Origin: Petaurus breviceps papuanus
Lineage: Eukaryota > Chordata > Mammalia > Diprotodontia > Petauridae
Length of the DNA: 64,000 nt
Direction of reading: 5' to 3'
Assembly (NCBI GenBank): GCA_028583685.1
Contig: JAMXIF010001194.1
Location: 22,174,313 to 22,238,312, forward strand
Under the pieces are notes generated by a model that did not search any database, had not been told where the DNA came from, and saw only the letters and a list, made by a program, of their open reading frames with translations. Positions 46,101-55,289 of this stretch are shown piece after piece; position 1 is the stretch's first letter, and every line of letters starts with the position of its first letter. The position numbers were made by a program, and so were the translations under genes.

Positions 46101-49100
46101 GGAAAAGTAAACCTGAAATCCAGGAAGTCATCCTGTGGTCCTAAGAAGGAAAGATTTATAGCATATTCTGAAACATCCTTGCTTCCAAATTGGTGATGAT
46201 TCACATGTGTTAGATTGAAATATACCCTTGTACTTATAAATATACCTGTGAGGAATGGGTTTGCTAAGGAGTTCAGTGTATATGAAGAAACTCTTTTTAA
46301 GTACGTGAGAAACATTCACTCATAAGTGAGTGGGTGATCCTTATTCACCAAAATAAGAGCACTTGCCCTAAGATCTGCATTTGAAGCTTGAAGCTTCCAT
46401 TTGCTAGCTGTATGAGCAGGACAGGGCATTTATCTCTCTGGGTCTCAATTTCTTTACATGTAAAATGGGGTGATAATGCTTATATTAATTTCATCACCAG
46501 ATTTTCAAGAGGATCAAGTGAGATAATGCATGTATTGTGCTTTGTAAATGTTAGAACACTATAGAAATGTTGTCTATATTTGTTATTGTTGTTGTTATTG
46601 TTAATTACTACTCAGTCTCACGGCCAGTATACAAATTCCAAACAACTTTACATTGGGTAACATTTGTTAGATAACACTTAATCGAGTTACTGAATGGACT
46701 TAAAGGAATGCCTTTATTGCATTTAACAGTATTATACAAGCCTGACTTTTCAGTAATCCAGGATGATTCATCCAAGTTAGGAAGTTCATCCAAATTAACA
46801 TGTTTGTCATAAAACTGAGTTGTCTTTGTCAATCTAAATTTCAAAACAAATGCCTTCAGAATTTGTATTTGGCAATAAGTTTCGTGATCTTTATTGGAAA
46901 AAGTCCTGGATTTAGAGTGAGAGAGGGTCTGGGTACAAATTCCTGGTTTTGTCATTTACTACCAGTGTGATTTTGAACCAATCACTATTTTCTCTCTGTA
47001 TCTCAGTTCCTGCCATTTAAAATAAAGGATTAGGCTAATCAACCAACAAAGAAGGATTTATTATGTGCCTACTATGTCCCAGCCACAAGGAATAATACAA
47101 AGGCAAAAACGAAGCTATTTCTCGTCTCAAGGAGTTTGCATTCTATGGGGTGGGGAAGTGGCACCACTTTTAAGAACATTTAAATATATACAAAATAAAT
47201 ACAAGGTAATTAATGGGCTAGGGAAAATCTGGAAAATCTTTAAGTATGAAGCAATGTTAGAGTTGAACATTGAAGAAACCTAGGGTTCTTAGAGGTAGGG
47301 ACAGGGGGAAGTGTATGCATGCTCCCATAGCTTGTGACCTTTTTGACCCCACCTAGATCTATGAACTTGTGATATATTTTCTTAACTTGGAGGGGAAATG
47401 GGGGATATCCAACTCTGGGAACAGTTGCCATTCATCCTAATAGAGACGGGGATTTATATGTTTCAGGAATTTAAAAAATCTGCAGAAGTCATGAGAAGAT
47501 TCGTCCAAGCATATGAACTCATTCTGGGCTTCTATGGCATTGAACTGGAGAATCACAAAACTGGGAAAGTGAGAAAGGCTGACAACTACCAGGAGAGATT
47601 TCAGAACCTCAACTCGTAAGTGTTTGAATCTGGTGGCACTTACATATCCTTGTCCTCTCCTCTTCTACTCTCAAGGTAGGGTTCTCATGGAGCAGAATTT
47701 CTAATTACACAGTATGGGGTGCTCTGGTTAATTCTCTAGTTTTAATCCTGATCAGAGAGAAAACATTTAAGTTTTCATTGACAGTAATTGCCCAGCAGTT
47801 CATAAATTACCTTGACATAGAAGTATTCTTATCCTAATTTTACAAATGGAGAAACTGAGATTAAGAGAGTTACCCAAAACCACATAAACTGCTAAGTAGT
47901 AGAGATAGGACTCTGCTTCCATGGTCAGGGTTCTTTCTAGTACACTATACCCAGTTTTATAGATTTGGGACTAGGCTGCAAATGTCCAATATATGGAAAG
48001 AGCACCAGATTTGAACTTCCAGGTTGTGAGTTCAAATCCCAGCACTAATGATGTTTGAACTTGGAATATAGTGTGTATGATTGGAAGTGATAATCCAGTA
48101 AATGGAGGCTGGAATCATATTGTGAATACCAAATAGGCATTTGGTCTTAGAGGCAAGAGTAAGCCAATGACATTAAATTGAGAAAGGTAATAATATGATT
48201 AGAAATGTATGATAAGTATCACTCTGGCAGCTATGTGAATTGGCTAAAGAGGGGGGAGACTTGAAGTCAGGGAAATCAGTTAGGAAGCTGTGGCAGGTGT
48301 CCAGATAAGGTGATAAGGACCCGAACGAGGGTGGTAACTATACAAGAGAGAGAAAGGGATATAATGTCTCTTAGGAAAAATTGCTTCTCATTTTCCCCCT
48401 GAAAGATGAAGGGATTGGATAAATTCTTTCTCCTATCCCTTCTAGTACTAAGTCCTTTGGTCCTATGACGACTAAAGCATTTTTGCTTTTATTGACTTAA
48501 AGCAGAAACACATTCTACCTTTGTCTTTTCTGTATATCAATCAGACTGTCCCTATTTGTGGCTGGGGCCCCACAGTGGAGGGGTAAATAGTGGGATAGAG
48601 ACTTGTTTCTGATTAGCATCATATTCCTGCCACACAGCAGGGATAGCATGTAAGATAGCAGTATTAGCTCTTTAAACCCAAACATTTAACTCACATTTAT
48701 TATATACACTTCCTATGTGCAAAGCAATCCAAAGCCCCTAAATTATATCTTATCTCAGGCATGGCCCTTGTTATGGGTGTTTGTGCAGCTCAAGTCAGTG
48801 CTTTGGGAAGAATTCACATTGTCCCTTTCTGTTAATACATGGAGTTTTATCCTGTCTTCCAGGCACAGCCACAACAACCTTCGCATCACTCGAATCCTGA
48901 AGTGTCTGGGCGAGATGGGCTATGAACATTACCAGGTGCCTCTGATCCGTTTCTTTCTAGAAGAGATCCTTGTTAATCACTGCTTGCCAAGTGTTAAGCA
49001 GAGTGCCTTGGATTACTTCATGTTCACAGTCCGGAACAAGAAGGAGCGCAGGAAACTTGTCTACTATGCCTGGAAGAACTTTAATCCTCAGTATAAATTT

Positions 49101-50153
49101 GTCTGGGGGCCACATGAGAAGCTTCAGAAATTCGAACCTGGACAGCAGGACTGTCTTGAAGAAGAGGGTTCAGGTATATCCCAAAATGAAGTTGGCATAG
49201 AGAAAGACCAAGTTAGGACTCAGGTGAGGGAAGAGATTGTAGGGGATAGTATTGCCTCCAAAGATAAGCAGATGGTCAAGAAGAACCCTATTGCCATGCT
49301 GCAGAGTTGTGAGATGAAAAAGGGAGAAAGGTTGAATTCATATGACCAGCGGGAAGAGAAAAAGGGAGAAGAAAGGTTGAATTCATATGACCAGCGGGAA
49401 GAGAAAAAGGGAGAAAGGTTGAATTCATATGACCAGCAGGAAGAGAAGGTTGCAACCAAGAATGCTGGAGACCAGGCACCAAAGTCTCAGAGTCCAAAGG
49501 AAAGTAAGAAAAGGAAATATGAGGTGAACAGACTTGAGTTCAGGCAAGAGGAAGAGCAAGGGCAAGGCACCTCTGATGTGGAGAAGATCGCCCTTAACCT
49601 GGAGGAATGTGCCCTTGGCCAGAGCAAGCTGAGGACCTCTAGGGGATCTAAGGAGATGGTCAGCATGGCTCTGCCAAGGGAGAGGGGGCCATCTAGTCCT
49701 GAGTCCATGGAGATTAAACCGTATGACGAAGTGAATAAGAGGAGGAGGCTTGACTCAAAAGCACCAAAAAACCACATAGAGGCAACAAAGAATGTGGAAC
49801 AAACCCCAATCTGCCCCCTGATACCTAATGGTATTCCCCATGAAGCTACGGAAACAGAGGCCAAGCGTAACATTACGTGGGAAACCAAAAGCCTACAAAC
49901 AAAGACTGTAAAACGCGATGAAGGACCTGTGGCTTCATCTGGAAATCCCTTGGGTGACCTCTCCAGTGTCGGTACATCTCCTGAGCAGTCAGACCTGCAA
50001 GAGTATGTTCACATTGAAAAAAGAAGTGTTGATGCAAATCCTGAGCTCAAGAGACCTGATCCTGGAGAGGCAGCAGGTGCTGAATGTTCAGGTGGAGAAG
50101 TCCCACAAAAGCCAGGAGATGAAACCAGAGTTGAAAGGCCTTATTCTGAATAA
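31007..50153 (+). CDS. OGFR: Opioid growth factor receptor (seven coding exons)
   Basis: The coding join is 31007-31141, 41453-41521, 43140-43218, 44010-44088, 45673-45739, 47467-47615 and 48863-50153. This gives 1869 nt and 622 residues, with all introns GT-AG and no internal stop. OGFR binds met-enkephalin (opioid growth factor) and restrains cell growth; it is a nuclear-envelope and nuclear protein unrelated to GPCR opioid receptors. The start [17 protein letters not shown] matches human, with A at -3 and G at +4. The conserved OGFr region runs from about residue 50 to 280: [83 protein letters not shown]. The lysine-rich SPKESKKRK at about 403-411 and [14 protein letters not shown] are shared with human. 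The eutherian C-terminal repeats are absent; a different tandem repeat lies at about 345-389. Human OGFR is 677 residues. Confidence 0.97.
31930..33085 (+). repeat. L2 LINE in OGFR intron 1
   Basis: Sense L2 order: CCAAATCTTTATCTTCAGTC, ATCTGGTCTCATTTTACCTT, GCACCTGGAACATCTTCCCT, then the terminal TAAACAAAGCAGGCCTTTAA. It is diverged and not coding. Confidence 0.7.
33085..33260 (-). repeat. MIR-type SINE
   Basis: Antisense order: TTTTAAGCTGCAAAGGACAA, AACATATAAAGAAACTGCAA, TTAATCCAGGTCTTTGGACT. The next stretch, 33260-34100, is unclassified apart from a MIR scrap near 33440-33560. Confidence 0.55.
34465..34775 (+). repeat. RTE-type SINE or LINE 3' end (tentative)
   Basis: CTTGCACAGCCCTCCCTCAC, AGGTCATGTCATCATTCCCT, then TCCTCTTCAAAAACGAAGGA and an ACAACAACC-like tail. 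The same 3' block recurs at 55905-56055, so it is a dispersed family. I assign it to RTE only on the style of its tail. Confidence 0.45.
34780..34905 (+). repeat. L2 LINE 3' end
   Basis: AGAATATAAGCTCCTTGGAA then CACATATTAAGTGTTTAATA and AATGCTTTTTTCATTCA: an L2 terminus. Confidence 0.7.
34990..36360. repeat. Cluster of MIR-type SINEs and an L2 end
   Basis: Minus-strand MIR at 34995-35170, plus-strand MIR at 35527-35732 (ACCTGGGGTTCAAATCCCTC, TCCAGCTCTAAATTTATGAT), minus-strand MIRs at 35790-35930, and a minus-strand L2 3' part at 36165-36360 (GCATTTATTAAACCCATTCT). A CA-rich patch lies near 35310. Confidence 0.6.
36360..37010. other. OGFR: Unclassified intronic DNA
   Basis: No repeat or exon recognised. 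The 83-codon frame at 36670-36921 has no recognisable domain. Confidence 0.35.
37015..37195 (+). repeat. MIR-type SINE
   Basis: AAGCTGGATTCAAATTCTGG, GTGCAAGTCACTTTCCATCT, TTCTTCATCTGTAAAATGAG, ACCTCTAAGGGCTCTTCTAG. Confidence 0.75.
37660..37975. repeat. Two adjoining MIR-type SINEs
   Basis: A plus-strand MIR at about 37665-37825 (GGGCAAGTCACTGGATCTCT) and a minus-strand MIR at about 37820-37975 (AGCAGATGAAGAAATTGAGG). The stretch 37200-37660 is unclassified. Confidence 0.55.
38025..38290 (+). repeat. THER1/MIR SINE
   Basis: Near-complete: head at GCATAGAGCATCAGGCCTAG, GACAAGTCACTTAACTTCTA, CCTTATCTATAAAATGGGGA, and tail GCACTTAGCACGGTGCCCAA. Confidence 0.8.
38300..38512 (+). repeat. MAR1-type SINE with RTE-like tail
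   Basis: The tRNA-like head is followed by AAATGGCAAACCACTCCAGT, TTTGTCAAGAAAACCCCACA and GGAGTCGGACATGACTGAAC plus AACAACAA. The end resembles the 3' tails of RTE/BovB-mobilised SINEs. Confidence 0.75.
38788..38968 (+). repeat. WSINE-type SINE inside L2
   Basis: GGTGGCTAGGTGGCGAAGTG through ACTAGCCGTGTAACCTTGGG to CCAATTGCCCTCCAAAAGGC and an A-rich tail. It carries the ACCCATGCAAAAA insertion of the variant subfamily. Confidence 0.85.
39628..40318. repeat. Unclassified element inserted in L2, possible old LTR
   Basis: About 690 bp separate two adjoining parts of one L2, so it is an insertion. It holds an AATAAA near 39828, a (TG)n/(TA)n array at 40047-40142, and a block at 40233-40301 shared with 8815-8920 in the opposite orientation. 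It has no recognisable coding part. LTR origin is a guess; if so, it is a fossil. Confidence 0.35.
40047..40142. repeat. TG/TA microsatellite
   Basis: Alternating TG and TATA tracts ending in an uninterrupted (TG)n at about 40113-40140. Probably polymorphic. Confidence 0.9.
40764..40965 (+). repeat. WSINE in circularly permuted order between direct repeats
   Basis: GAGAAAAGTACTTAG occurs at 40764-40778 and again at 40951-40965. Between them lie the SINE 3' half with its A-rich tail (40779-40886), a G-rich linker (40887-40901), then the SINE 5' half (40902-40950). Together the halves make one full SINE, split at GTCAGGAGGACC. Confidence 0.85.
40966..41140 (+). repeat. THER1/MIR-type SINE
   Basis: TTACTAGCTGCACGACCCTG, AACAAGTCACCTAATCACTC, TATGTAAAGTGCCTTGCAAA. 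A minus-strand MIR scrap follows at about 41180-41285. Confidence 0.65.
41453..41521 (+). CDS. OGFR: OGFR coding exon 2
   Basis: 23 codons: [20 protein letters not shown] and RYP. Acceptor TTTTCCAG, donor GTAAGT. It starts the conserved OGFr region. Confidence 0.96.
41777..42020 (+). repeat. MAR1-type SINE in OGFR intron 2
   Basis: GGCAGTTAGGTGGCTGAAGT, GTTTGCCTCAGTTTCCTCAT, TTTGCCAAGAAAACCCGAAA, GAGTCACAAAGAATTGACTC, with an AACAGCAACAATAAC tail. An L2-like end (42100-42275, +) and a THER1 (42290-42490, +) follow. Confidence 0.75.
42533..42706 (-). repeat. WSINE-type SINE
   Basis: Antisense SINE from GGCAAGGCAATTGGCGTTAA to CACTGCACCACCTAGCTGCC. TTTCTAAGGTTTT before and TTTCCTAAGGCTTT after it form the target-site duplication. 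Confidence 0.85.
43140..43218 (+). CDS. OGFR: OGFR coding exon 3
   Basis: 79 nt encoding [20 protein letters not shown] and IAFLPN. The acceptor is TTCTTGCAG at 43131-43139; a start one base later would hit an early stop. Donor GTATGT. Confidence 0.95.
43362..43563 (+). repeat. Young WSINE-type SINE in OGFR intron 3
   Basis: A complete SINE with a perfect 16-bp target-site duplication, AAAAGTAGTGAGCTTG, at 43346-43361 and 43564-43579. Its tail holds a second CCCCAATTGCCCTGCTCTCC block, so the tail was partly duplicated. Confidence 0.95.
44010..44088 (+). CDS. OGFR: OGFR coding exon 4
   Basis: 79 nt encoding [20 protein letters not shown] and NHSYIQ plus two bases of a Trp codon. Acceptor ATACCCCAG, donor GTAAGT. 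Confidence 0.96.
44910..45480 (-). repeat. MIR and L2 fragments in OGFR intron 4
   Basis: A minus-strand MIR at about 44915-45035 (CCATTTTACAGATAAGAAAA) and a minus-strand L2-like copy at about 45095-45475 (AACATTTATTAACCATTTAA, GAGAATGTTCCAGAAATAGG). 44090-44900 is unclassified. Confidence 0.5.
45673..45739 (+). CDS. OGFR: OGFR coding exon 5
   Basis: 67 nt encoding (W)[20 protein letters not shown] and IQ. Acceptor CCCCTTCAG, donor GTAGGC. Confidence 0.97.
46370..46590 (+). repeat. MIR SINE in OGFR intron 5
   Basis: GTCTCAATTTCTTTACATGT, AGAGGATCAAGTGAGATAAT, GTGCTTTGTAAATGTTAGAA. 46600-47030 holds another weak MIR near 46900-47010; 47037-47310 is a minus-strand L2 3' part. Confidence 0.6.
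47037..47310 (-). repeat. L2 LINE 3' part
   Basis: AAGAAGGATTTATTATGTGC, CTCAAGGAGTTTGCATTCTA, TTAATGGGCTAGGGAAAATC: an antisense L2 terminus just before exon 6. Confidence 0.65.
47467..47615 (+). CDS. OGFR: OGFR coding exon 6
   Basis: 149 nt from [20 protein letters not shown] through [20 protein letters not shown] to YQERFQNLN plus two bases of Ser. Donor GTAAGT. The human protein has Trp at the split codon. Confidence 0.95.
48045..48350 (-). repeat. L2 LINE fragment in OGFR intron 6
   Basis: Antisense L2 middle part: GAGTAAGCCAATGACATTAA, AAGTATCACTCTGGCAGCTA, GAGGGTGGTAACTATACAAG. Confidence 0.5.
48863..50153 (+). CDS. OGFR: OGFR coding exon 7 (large terminal exon)
   Basis: 1291 nt, residues 193-622. 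It completes the conserved region ([52 protein letters not shown]), then becomes a charged, low-complexity tail with a three-unit tandem repeat, the basic SPKESKKRK cluster and RPYSE-TAA at the end. Upstream open sequence back to 48717 is intronic. Confidence 0.96.
49317..49449 (+). repeat. OGFR: Coding tandem repeat in OGFR, three units of 14-15 codons
   Basis: GTTGAATTCATATGACCAGC recurs with starts at 49331, 49376 and 49418 (spacing 45 and 42 nt). It encodes [15 protein letters not shown]-type units. The near-identical DNA points to recent expansion. Confidence 0.95.
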
Positions 50154-50714
50154 ACAGTGAACCACTGAACCACAGATAGACAAGGAAGGAATTTAGGACC
50201 CTGACCCTATGGGACAGGATTCTACAAGATTCAAGGGTTCTCAGCACCTTTTAAAGGTATTCTTCCATGGACATCTTTTGGACAAATTGGTTGAGGTCCC
50301 TAAGCTTATGAGTTTTTAACCTGTAATGGTATCTGAAGTTCAAGGTAGAAGGAAGACAGATGTCATGGAACTCCTTTGTTACTTCTGCCATCCAGTCCTT
50401 CCCTGAGCAAGACTGACTGCCTCTCTTTGCCTGATCACATTTATGATGAGTTGTAGAGAAACTAAGAGAAAGCAAATGATGGGTATCATTCAGGAAGGAG
50501 TACTGATAGACTTTGATAGAAGTAGTTTAATGCTTTGAAATACAAGTGATCATTTTGATAAGGGGAAGGAAGGTGTGTATATATCACTTTAATTCACATC
50601 CTATTACAATATCCCCACTTCCTTTTTATCCAGGGGATGGAAAGTCTGAATTTCTCAGCCCCATGTCAAGGCATTTTTTTCTGAGTAAATTCATCACTTT
50701 GAGCTTTTGTTGAG

Positions 50715-50720
50715 AATAAA
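50715..50720 (+). terminator. OGFR: OGFR proximal polyadenylation signal (candidate)
   Basis: AATAAA in TTGAGAATAAAAGGCC about 560 bases after the stop. It could yield a short mRNA. Confidence 0.45.
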
Positions 50721-52359
50721 AGGCCTAGCTAGATAAGTAGCTGGCCCCCTCTCTCTTTCCTTATGAAGGAATTTTCACTGGACCTTTATCCCCCTGACCT
50801 TTTGATAAAATTGACTTTGTCCCATCATAGTGACTTGCCTCGCCTAAGGTGGAAATCTAGTGCTTAGCCTGGTTAGCCTGAGGAGGAGGGACAAAGGAGC
50901 TATGGGGAGACTTAGGCTATAGCGTCCCATGCAGACACTTGGCCTCTCTCTTTGTTTCTTCCCTGTTGGCCCCAGAACTTTGAGTCATCTGCTTTTCTAC
51001 TTTTCACACTGGCTCAGGATTCTTTCCTGAGTTCATTGTTTCACTTTATTTTTAAGACCCAGACTGGGTCATCTGCACTTTGCAGGTCTTCACTTTAAAG
51101 ACAAAGTCCCTGTCTCTCATTTGTACTCCTATTTCCCAAGAAGCTTTAGGCAAATCACTAAGGAACTCTGAGACACACCCTTGACTTGTGATCACAGCTT
51201 GAACCTCTCTGCATGTTCTTTTTTTTGGTGCCTATTAGATGTCTGTGTATGTACATTTACAGATCCTCCTTTGCCATGTGTAGATGGAAATATTTACAAC
51301 AATGCCGTCATCCTTTGCTTTGCCTTCTGCTCCAGCCCCCTGTAAATTATGTATAGACTTCTTTTTACTAGTGTGGAGTCAGCCAGTCAAGTGGAGAAAG
51401 CAGGGTTGTGGGTTTTTTCTGATTTAGCATGGTTAGGGAGAGGGTCTCTATGACATGTGTACCTCTTCACTCTTTTCTATATTTTATGGAACAAGACATC
51501 CTTCCTTGATGGGAGGGAAAAGGGAAAGAGAAAGGAGTGAAGTGGTCACTTCCCAGTCTGGGATTTTGAGAGACCCTGGCTTAATTTTCCTTCCACTTGA
51601 ATGTGAAGGGTTAGAGTCTCTGCTCAGGTCTGTGCTCACCAAGTTGCTCACAACTATATGTAATTTTTCACCTACCTCACAGGGTTGTCATGAGGAAAAG
51701 GGCAAGAAAGAAAGGTCCCTTTGGGAGCCTCCATCGACTCAGCTGTGCAAGCATGTGACTCATTAGTGCACTGAGTTCTTTACCTCTAACAGCAGTTAGA
51801 GGAGTGTCACCAGCGTGCCGTGGGGCCAGGGACTTTGGAGCCTGTGATGGAATATTTTCTCTTCCTTTCTAATGTTTGGTGCAGTGAAGCTTTCTGTATT
51901 GGGGAGCTGGTGATATGCACTGGGTTTGGGCTTCCCAAACTGACCAGAACTCTTCTTTCCATTTTGATATTTCTCTCCCTCTTTCATCTCACTTTCTGGC
52001 CTCTTTTTCTCTCTCTCTCACCCACAATGACAAGGTTGTACATTTTCCATACCAACTGGAAGGAGAAGCCACTAACCCTGGCCAGGGTTTCTGTCCCAGT
52101 ATTCCCTTGGGATGCCTTTTCCCCCAGGTTGTCATTTTTAATGATGAGTATCACCAGGGGGAACTTGCTCAGCCTAGTTCAGTGACTGGTTGCACAAAAG
52201 AAATCTCGAGAGAGTCAGGATGTTGTGGGTTTTGCTTGTTTATTTACAAAGGGGCTATTAAAGTAGAATTAAGATTATTTTCCCATGGCAGATGTTTGAA
52301 ACTGGCTCATTATTTTTTTCCTCTTCAAAGTTAATGGCTGTGAAAATGGACTGTGTTTT

Positions 52360-52365
52360 AATAAA
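52360..52365 (+). terminator. OGFR: OGFR distal polyadenylation signal
   Basis: AATAAA followed by GTGTGTTGATTGCC and the T/G-rich TGTTTCCTGAGATTG. Repeats begin soon after, which supports this as the gene end. Confidence 0.75.
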
Positions 52366-52509
52366 AGTGTGTTGATTGCCAGCCAGTGTTTCCTGAGATT
52401 GTTCTTTATCAGTGAGTAGAGTCCTGGTGCTTGTTGGAAGGAGGTTGGGAGGGATACTTTAGAAGCCCATTTGTGGATATTACCTTGAAATCTGCTTCTG
52501 TGTTCACAT

Positions 52510-52920
52510 ATAATAGCATATGAGTCAGGATCATAGGTTTAGAACTAATTTTACAGTTGAAATTGAAGGACTACTTGGTCATACAGTACGTGGCAGAGCT
52601 GGGATTTGAACCCCTATCTTCTGACTCCAAAATTATGCAGTATTTGTAAAGTGTTTTGCAAACTTTAAAATGCTATATAGATGCTATTAGCATTTGTTAA
52701 GCATTTATTATGTGTCAGGCACTGAACTAAGTGCTAAGAATACAAAGGAGGCAAAAAAGTCTGTTATTCCAATCCTAGACTTTTCCCACTGTGCCTTGCT
52801 GGCTCTCTGCTGTTTGAAATGTACGCTAAGTTAGGAGCAAATGCAGAGATGATGATGATGATGATGTGTGCATACAGTTTCTGGCACAAAATTGGTATTG
52901 AATAAATGCTTGTTGATACA
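52510..52920. repeat. MIR and L2 fragments downstream of OGFR
   Basis: MIR-type (-) at 52525-52630 (GGCAGAGCTGGGATTTGAAC), L2 3' end (-) at 52685-52775 (AAGCATTTATTATGTGTCAG), a (GAT)n run at about 52848-52866 and an L2-like AATAAATGCTTGTTGATA at 52900-52918. Confidence 0.6.
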
Positions 52921-53309
52921 TAGCACTCAAGGAGAGTACATGGGAAACAAGCCCCAGAATCAAGACATGGGTTCAAGTCAAACTTAACCTCATCACCCCC
53001 AACCACTCCAAGACTTAACAGAGCAATCACTGAGCTACAGTACGAGTTCCCATGCTATTGAAATCACAGATTTGAACCAAAAGGTTATATGTGTGTATAT
53101 GTTCATATATGTATGTAGATATGGAAAGAACACACTTTTTGCAAAGCTCTTTACCTATATTATTTGATGCTTCTAACACAAGTGTTTTTGTCATTTTTCA
53201 GATAAGGAAAAAAGACCAAAAGGCGTTGACTAGCTAGACAGATAAGCAGGTGTTTCTGATTCCCAGGTCCACACTTGTTCTACTAAGCCACAATTCCCGA
53301 AAGAGGTCA

Positions 53310-53575
53310 TTGTTGTTCATTCATGTCCAACTCTTCGTGACCCCATGGACTTTTTTTGCTCGTGGGCTTTTCTTGGCAAAGGTACTGGAATACCTTTGGT
53401 ATTTCCTTCTCCATTGTGCCCTCCTTTTACAGATGAGGAACTGAAGCAAATAAGTGTTAAGTGACTTGCCCAGGATCATACAGCTAATAAATGTCTGAGG
53501 ACAGATTTTAACTTGGATCTTCCTGGCTCCAGATCCAGGGCTCTATCCATTGTACCACCAAGCTGCCCTGTGTGA
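53310..53575 (-). repeat. MAR1-type SINE
   Basis: Antisense: CATGTCCAACTCTTCGTGAC (RTE-like tail), TTTCTTGGCAAAGGTACTGG, AGTGACTTGCCCAGGATCAT, CTCTATCCATTGTACCACCA. Confidence 0.75.
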
Positions 53576-53885
53576 CTAGGCAATTCATTCAACCTCGGTT
53601 TGCCATCCATAAAGTGAGGATAATAATAGCACCTACCTCCCAGGGTTATCATGAGGATTTTTTTTTTAATTAAGATATTTGGGGTGGCTAGGTGGCGCAG
53701 TGAGCAGAGCACCAGCTCTGAAGTCAGGAGGACCTGAGTTCAAATCCCGCCTCAGACACTTAACACTTACTAGCCGTGTGACATTGGGCAAGTCACTTAA
53801 CCCCAATTTCCCTCCAAAAAAATTTAATGTATTTGTAAAGTGCTTTGCAAACACTATAAAAATGGTAGCTCTTTTTATTATCTGC
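53576..53885 (+). repeat. MIR SINE split by a WSINE
   Basis: The MIR 3' half runs through 53576-53665 and resumes at 53823-53885 (GTAAAGTGCTTTGCAAACAC). The WSINE occupies about 53682-53822. Confidence 0.7.
53682..53822 (+). repeat. WSINE-type SINE
   Basis: GGGTGGCTAGGTGGCGCAGT, GTCAGGAGGACCTGAGTTCA, ACTAGCCGTGTGACATTGGG and a short A-rich tail. Confidence 0.9.
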
Positions 53886-54271
53886 AAAGCAAAACTTGGA
53901 GGTTTAGTAAAGTGTATATGGTAGATGCTCTAGATATGTGTCTGACCCTATCACAAAGAATATATTTGAGCCTCAGGACAACATTTTAAAATTGATTTTA
54001 CCTGTATTATCCCTTTATGGAGGGGAATATTAAGTGACCCTGTGATGGCTACACAGTTATCAAGTGCCAAAGGTAGGATTTCAACCCAGACCTTCCAAAC
54101 AAATCCAATATTTTATTCAGCTGTGTCCTACTGTCTCAATAAGTATTGGAAGAGGCTGCTGTGAAGGACCCTGGACCTGGATACACTGCAGAATGGAGTG
54201 GCAGAGTAGCAGAGATGTAGATGGTTTATTAATAGATGATCATCAAAATTGATACTGCTATACTTGATTTG

Positions 54272-54522
54272 GGCCGCTAGGTGGCGCAGTGGATGGAGTC
54301 AGATTCCTTTTTGAACCTCAGATCTAGCTTCAGACACTATCTGTGTGACCCTGGGCAAGTAACTCACCCTGTTTGCCTCAGTTTCCTCATCTGGAAAATG
54401 AGGCGGAGAAGGAAATGGTAAACTACTCTAGTATTTTGCCAAGAAAAGCCCAAGGACAGAAAAATCCATGGGGTCACACAGAGTGACACAACTGCAAAAT
54501 GACTAAATGACAAATATTGACT
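54272..54522 (+). repeat. MAR1-type SINE
   Basis: GCCGCTAGGTGGCGCAGTGG, GTTTGCCTCAGTTTCCTCAT, GAGAAGGAAATGGTAAACTA, GGGGTCACACAGAGTGACAC. Confidence 0.8.
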
Positions 54523-54721
54523 TTGGGAAACAAATGTACCCAGAGGTAGAGGTATATGCCCTTTAGACCTGCAAGTCAATACATAGATAAATGTTTGAAG
54601 GGGCCTGGTTGCCATAAGTGGATAATCTATTTGTGGGAATGTTGAGAGTTAATTGTAAGACCTTGCTGGTAGGCTGGGGTGAATCAAACTTTCAGGGAAA
54701 AGTGATGTCTGTTGGAAAGGA

Positions 54722-54955
54722 TGGGGATTCTAGGTGGTTCCGTAGATAGAAGGCTGGATTTAGCATCGAGAAAACCCAAATGTGAAACCTGCCTCAGACA
54801 CTAACTGTGTGACCCTGGACAAGTCACTTGCCTGCTTTTTGTCTTAGTTTCCTCATCTATAAAATGGGGATAATAATAGTACCTTCCTCACAGGGTTGTG
54901 AAGACAAAATGAGAAAAGCACCTTAAAGTACTATGTAAATGCTAACTATAATATT
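54722..54955 (+). repeat. THER1/MIR SINE
   Basis: GACCCTGGACAAGTCACTTG, TTCCTCATCTATAAAATGGG, CACAGGGTTGTGAAGACAAA, TACTATGTAAATGCTAACTA. Confidence 0.75.
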
Positions 54956-54984
54956 CCTCCTTAAACTCAGCAAAATTCAATGTG

Positions 54985-55265
54985 AAAACATTCAGTGCCT
55001 ACTATACATGAAGTACCATGCTAACTTCTGGGGATAAAAAGACAAAAATAAAACAATCTGCCCTCAAAATTTTATGTTCTGCTCACAAAAGTTCAGCCTC
55101 TGCTACCCACAATTTTGAAATTCTTAGATCTAATCATAATTTCCTACCTTTCCATTTCTCCATATGCCCATTACCTCCTAAACTTAGCCTCTACCCTTGT
55201 CATAACCTCCCCAAACACCACCTTTCCATGAGTTTCCAAATCCTCACTCCTGCACTGATCTTATT
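54985..55265. repeat. L2 fragments
   Basis: Minus-strand L2 end at about 54990-55080 (AGTGCCTACTATACATGAAG) then plus-strand L2 ORF2 sequence at 55085-55265 parallel to 9330-9480. Confidence 0.55.
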
Positions 55266-55289
55266 TTCTTCCCTTCAGTCTTGATCACA

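Larger units (their letters stand above)
50154..52385 (+). other. OGFR: OGFR 3' UTR
   Basis: About 2.2 kb without recognisable interspersed repeats, in contrast to the DNA beyond 52390, ending at an AATAAA with a T/G-rich region downstream. Confidence 0.75.
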
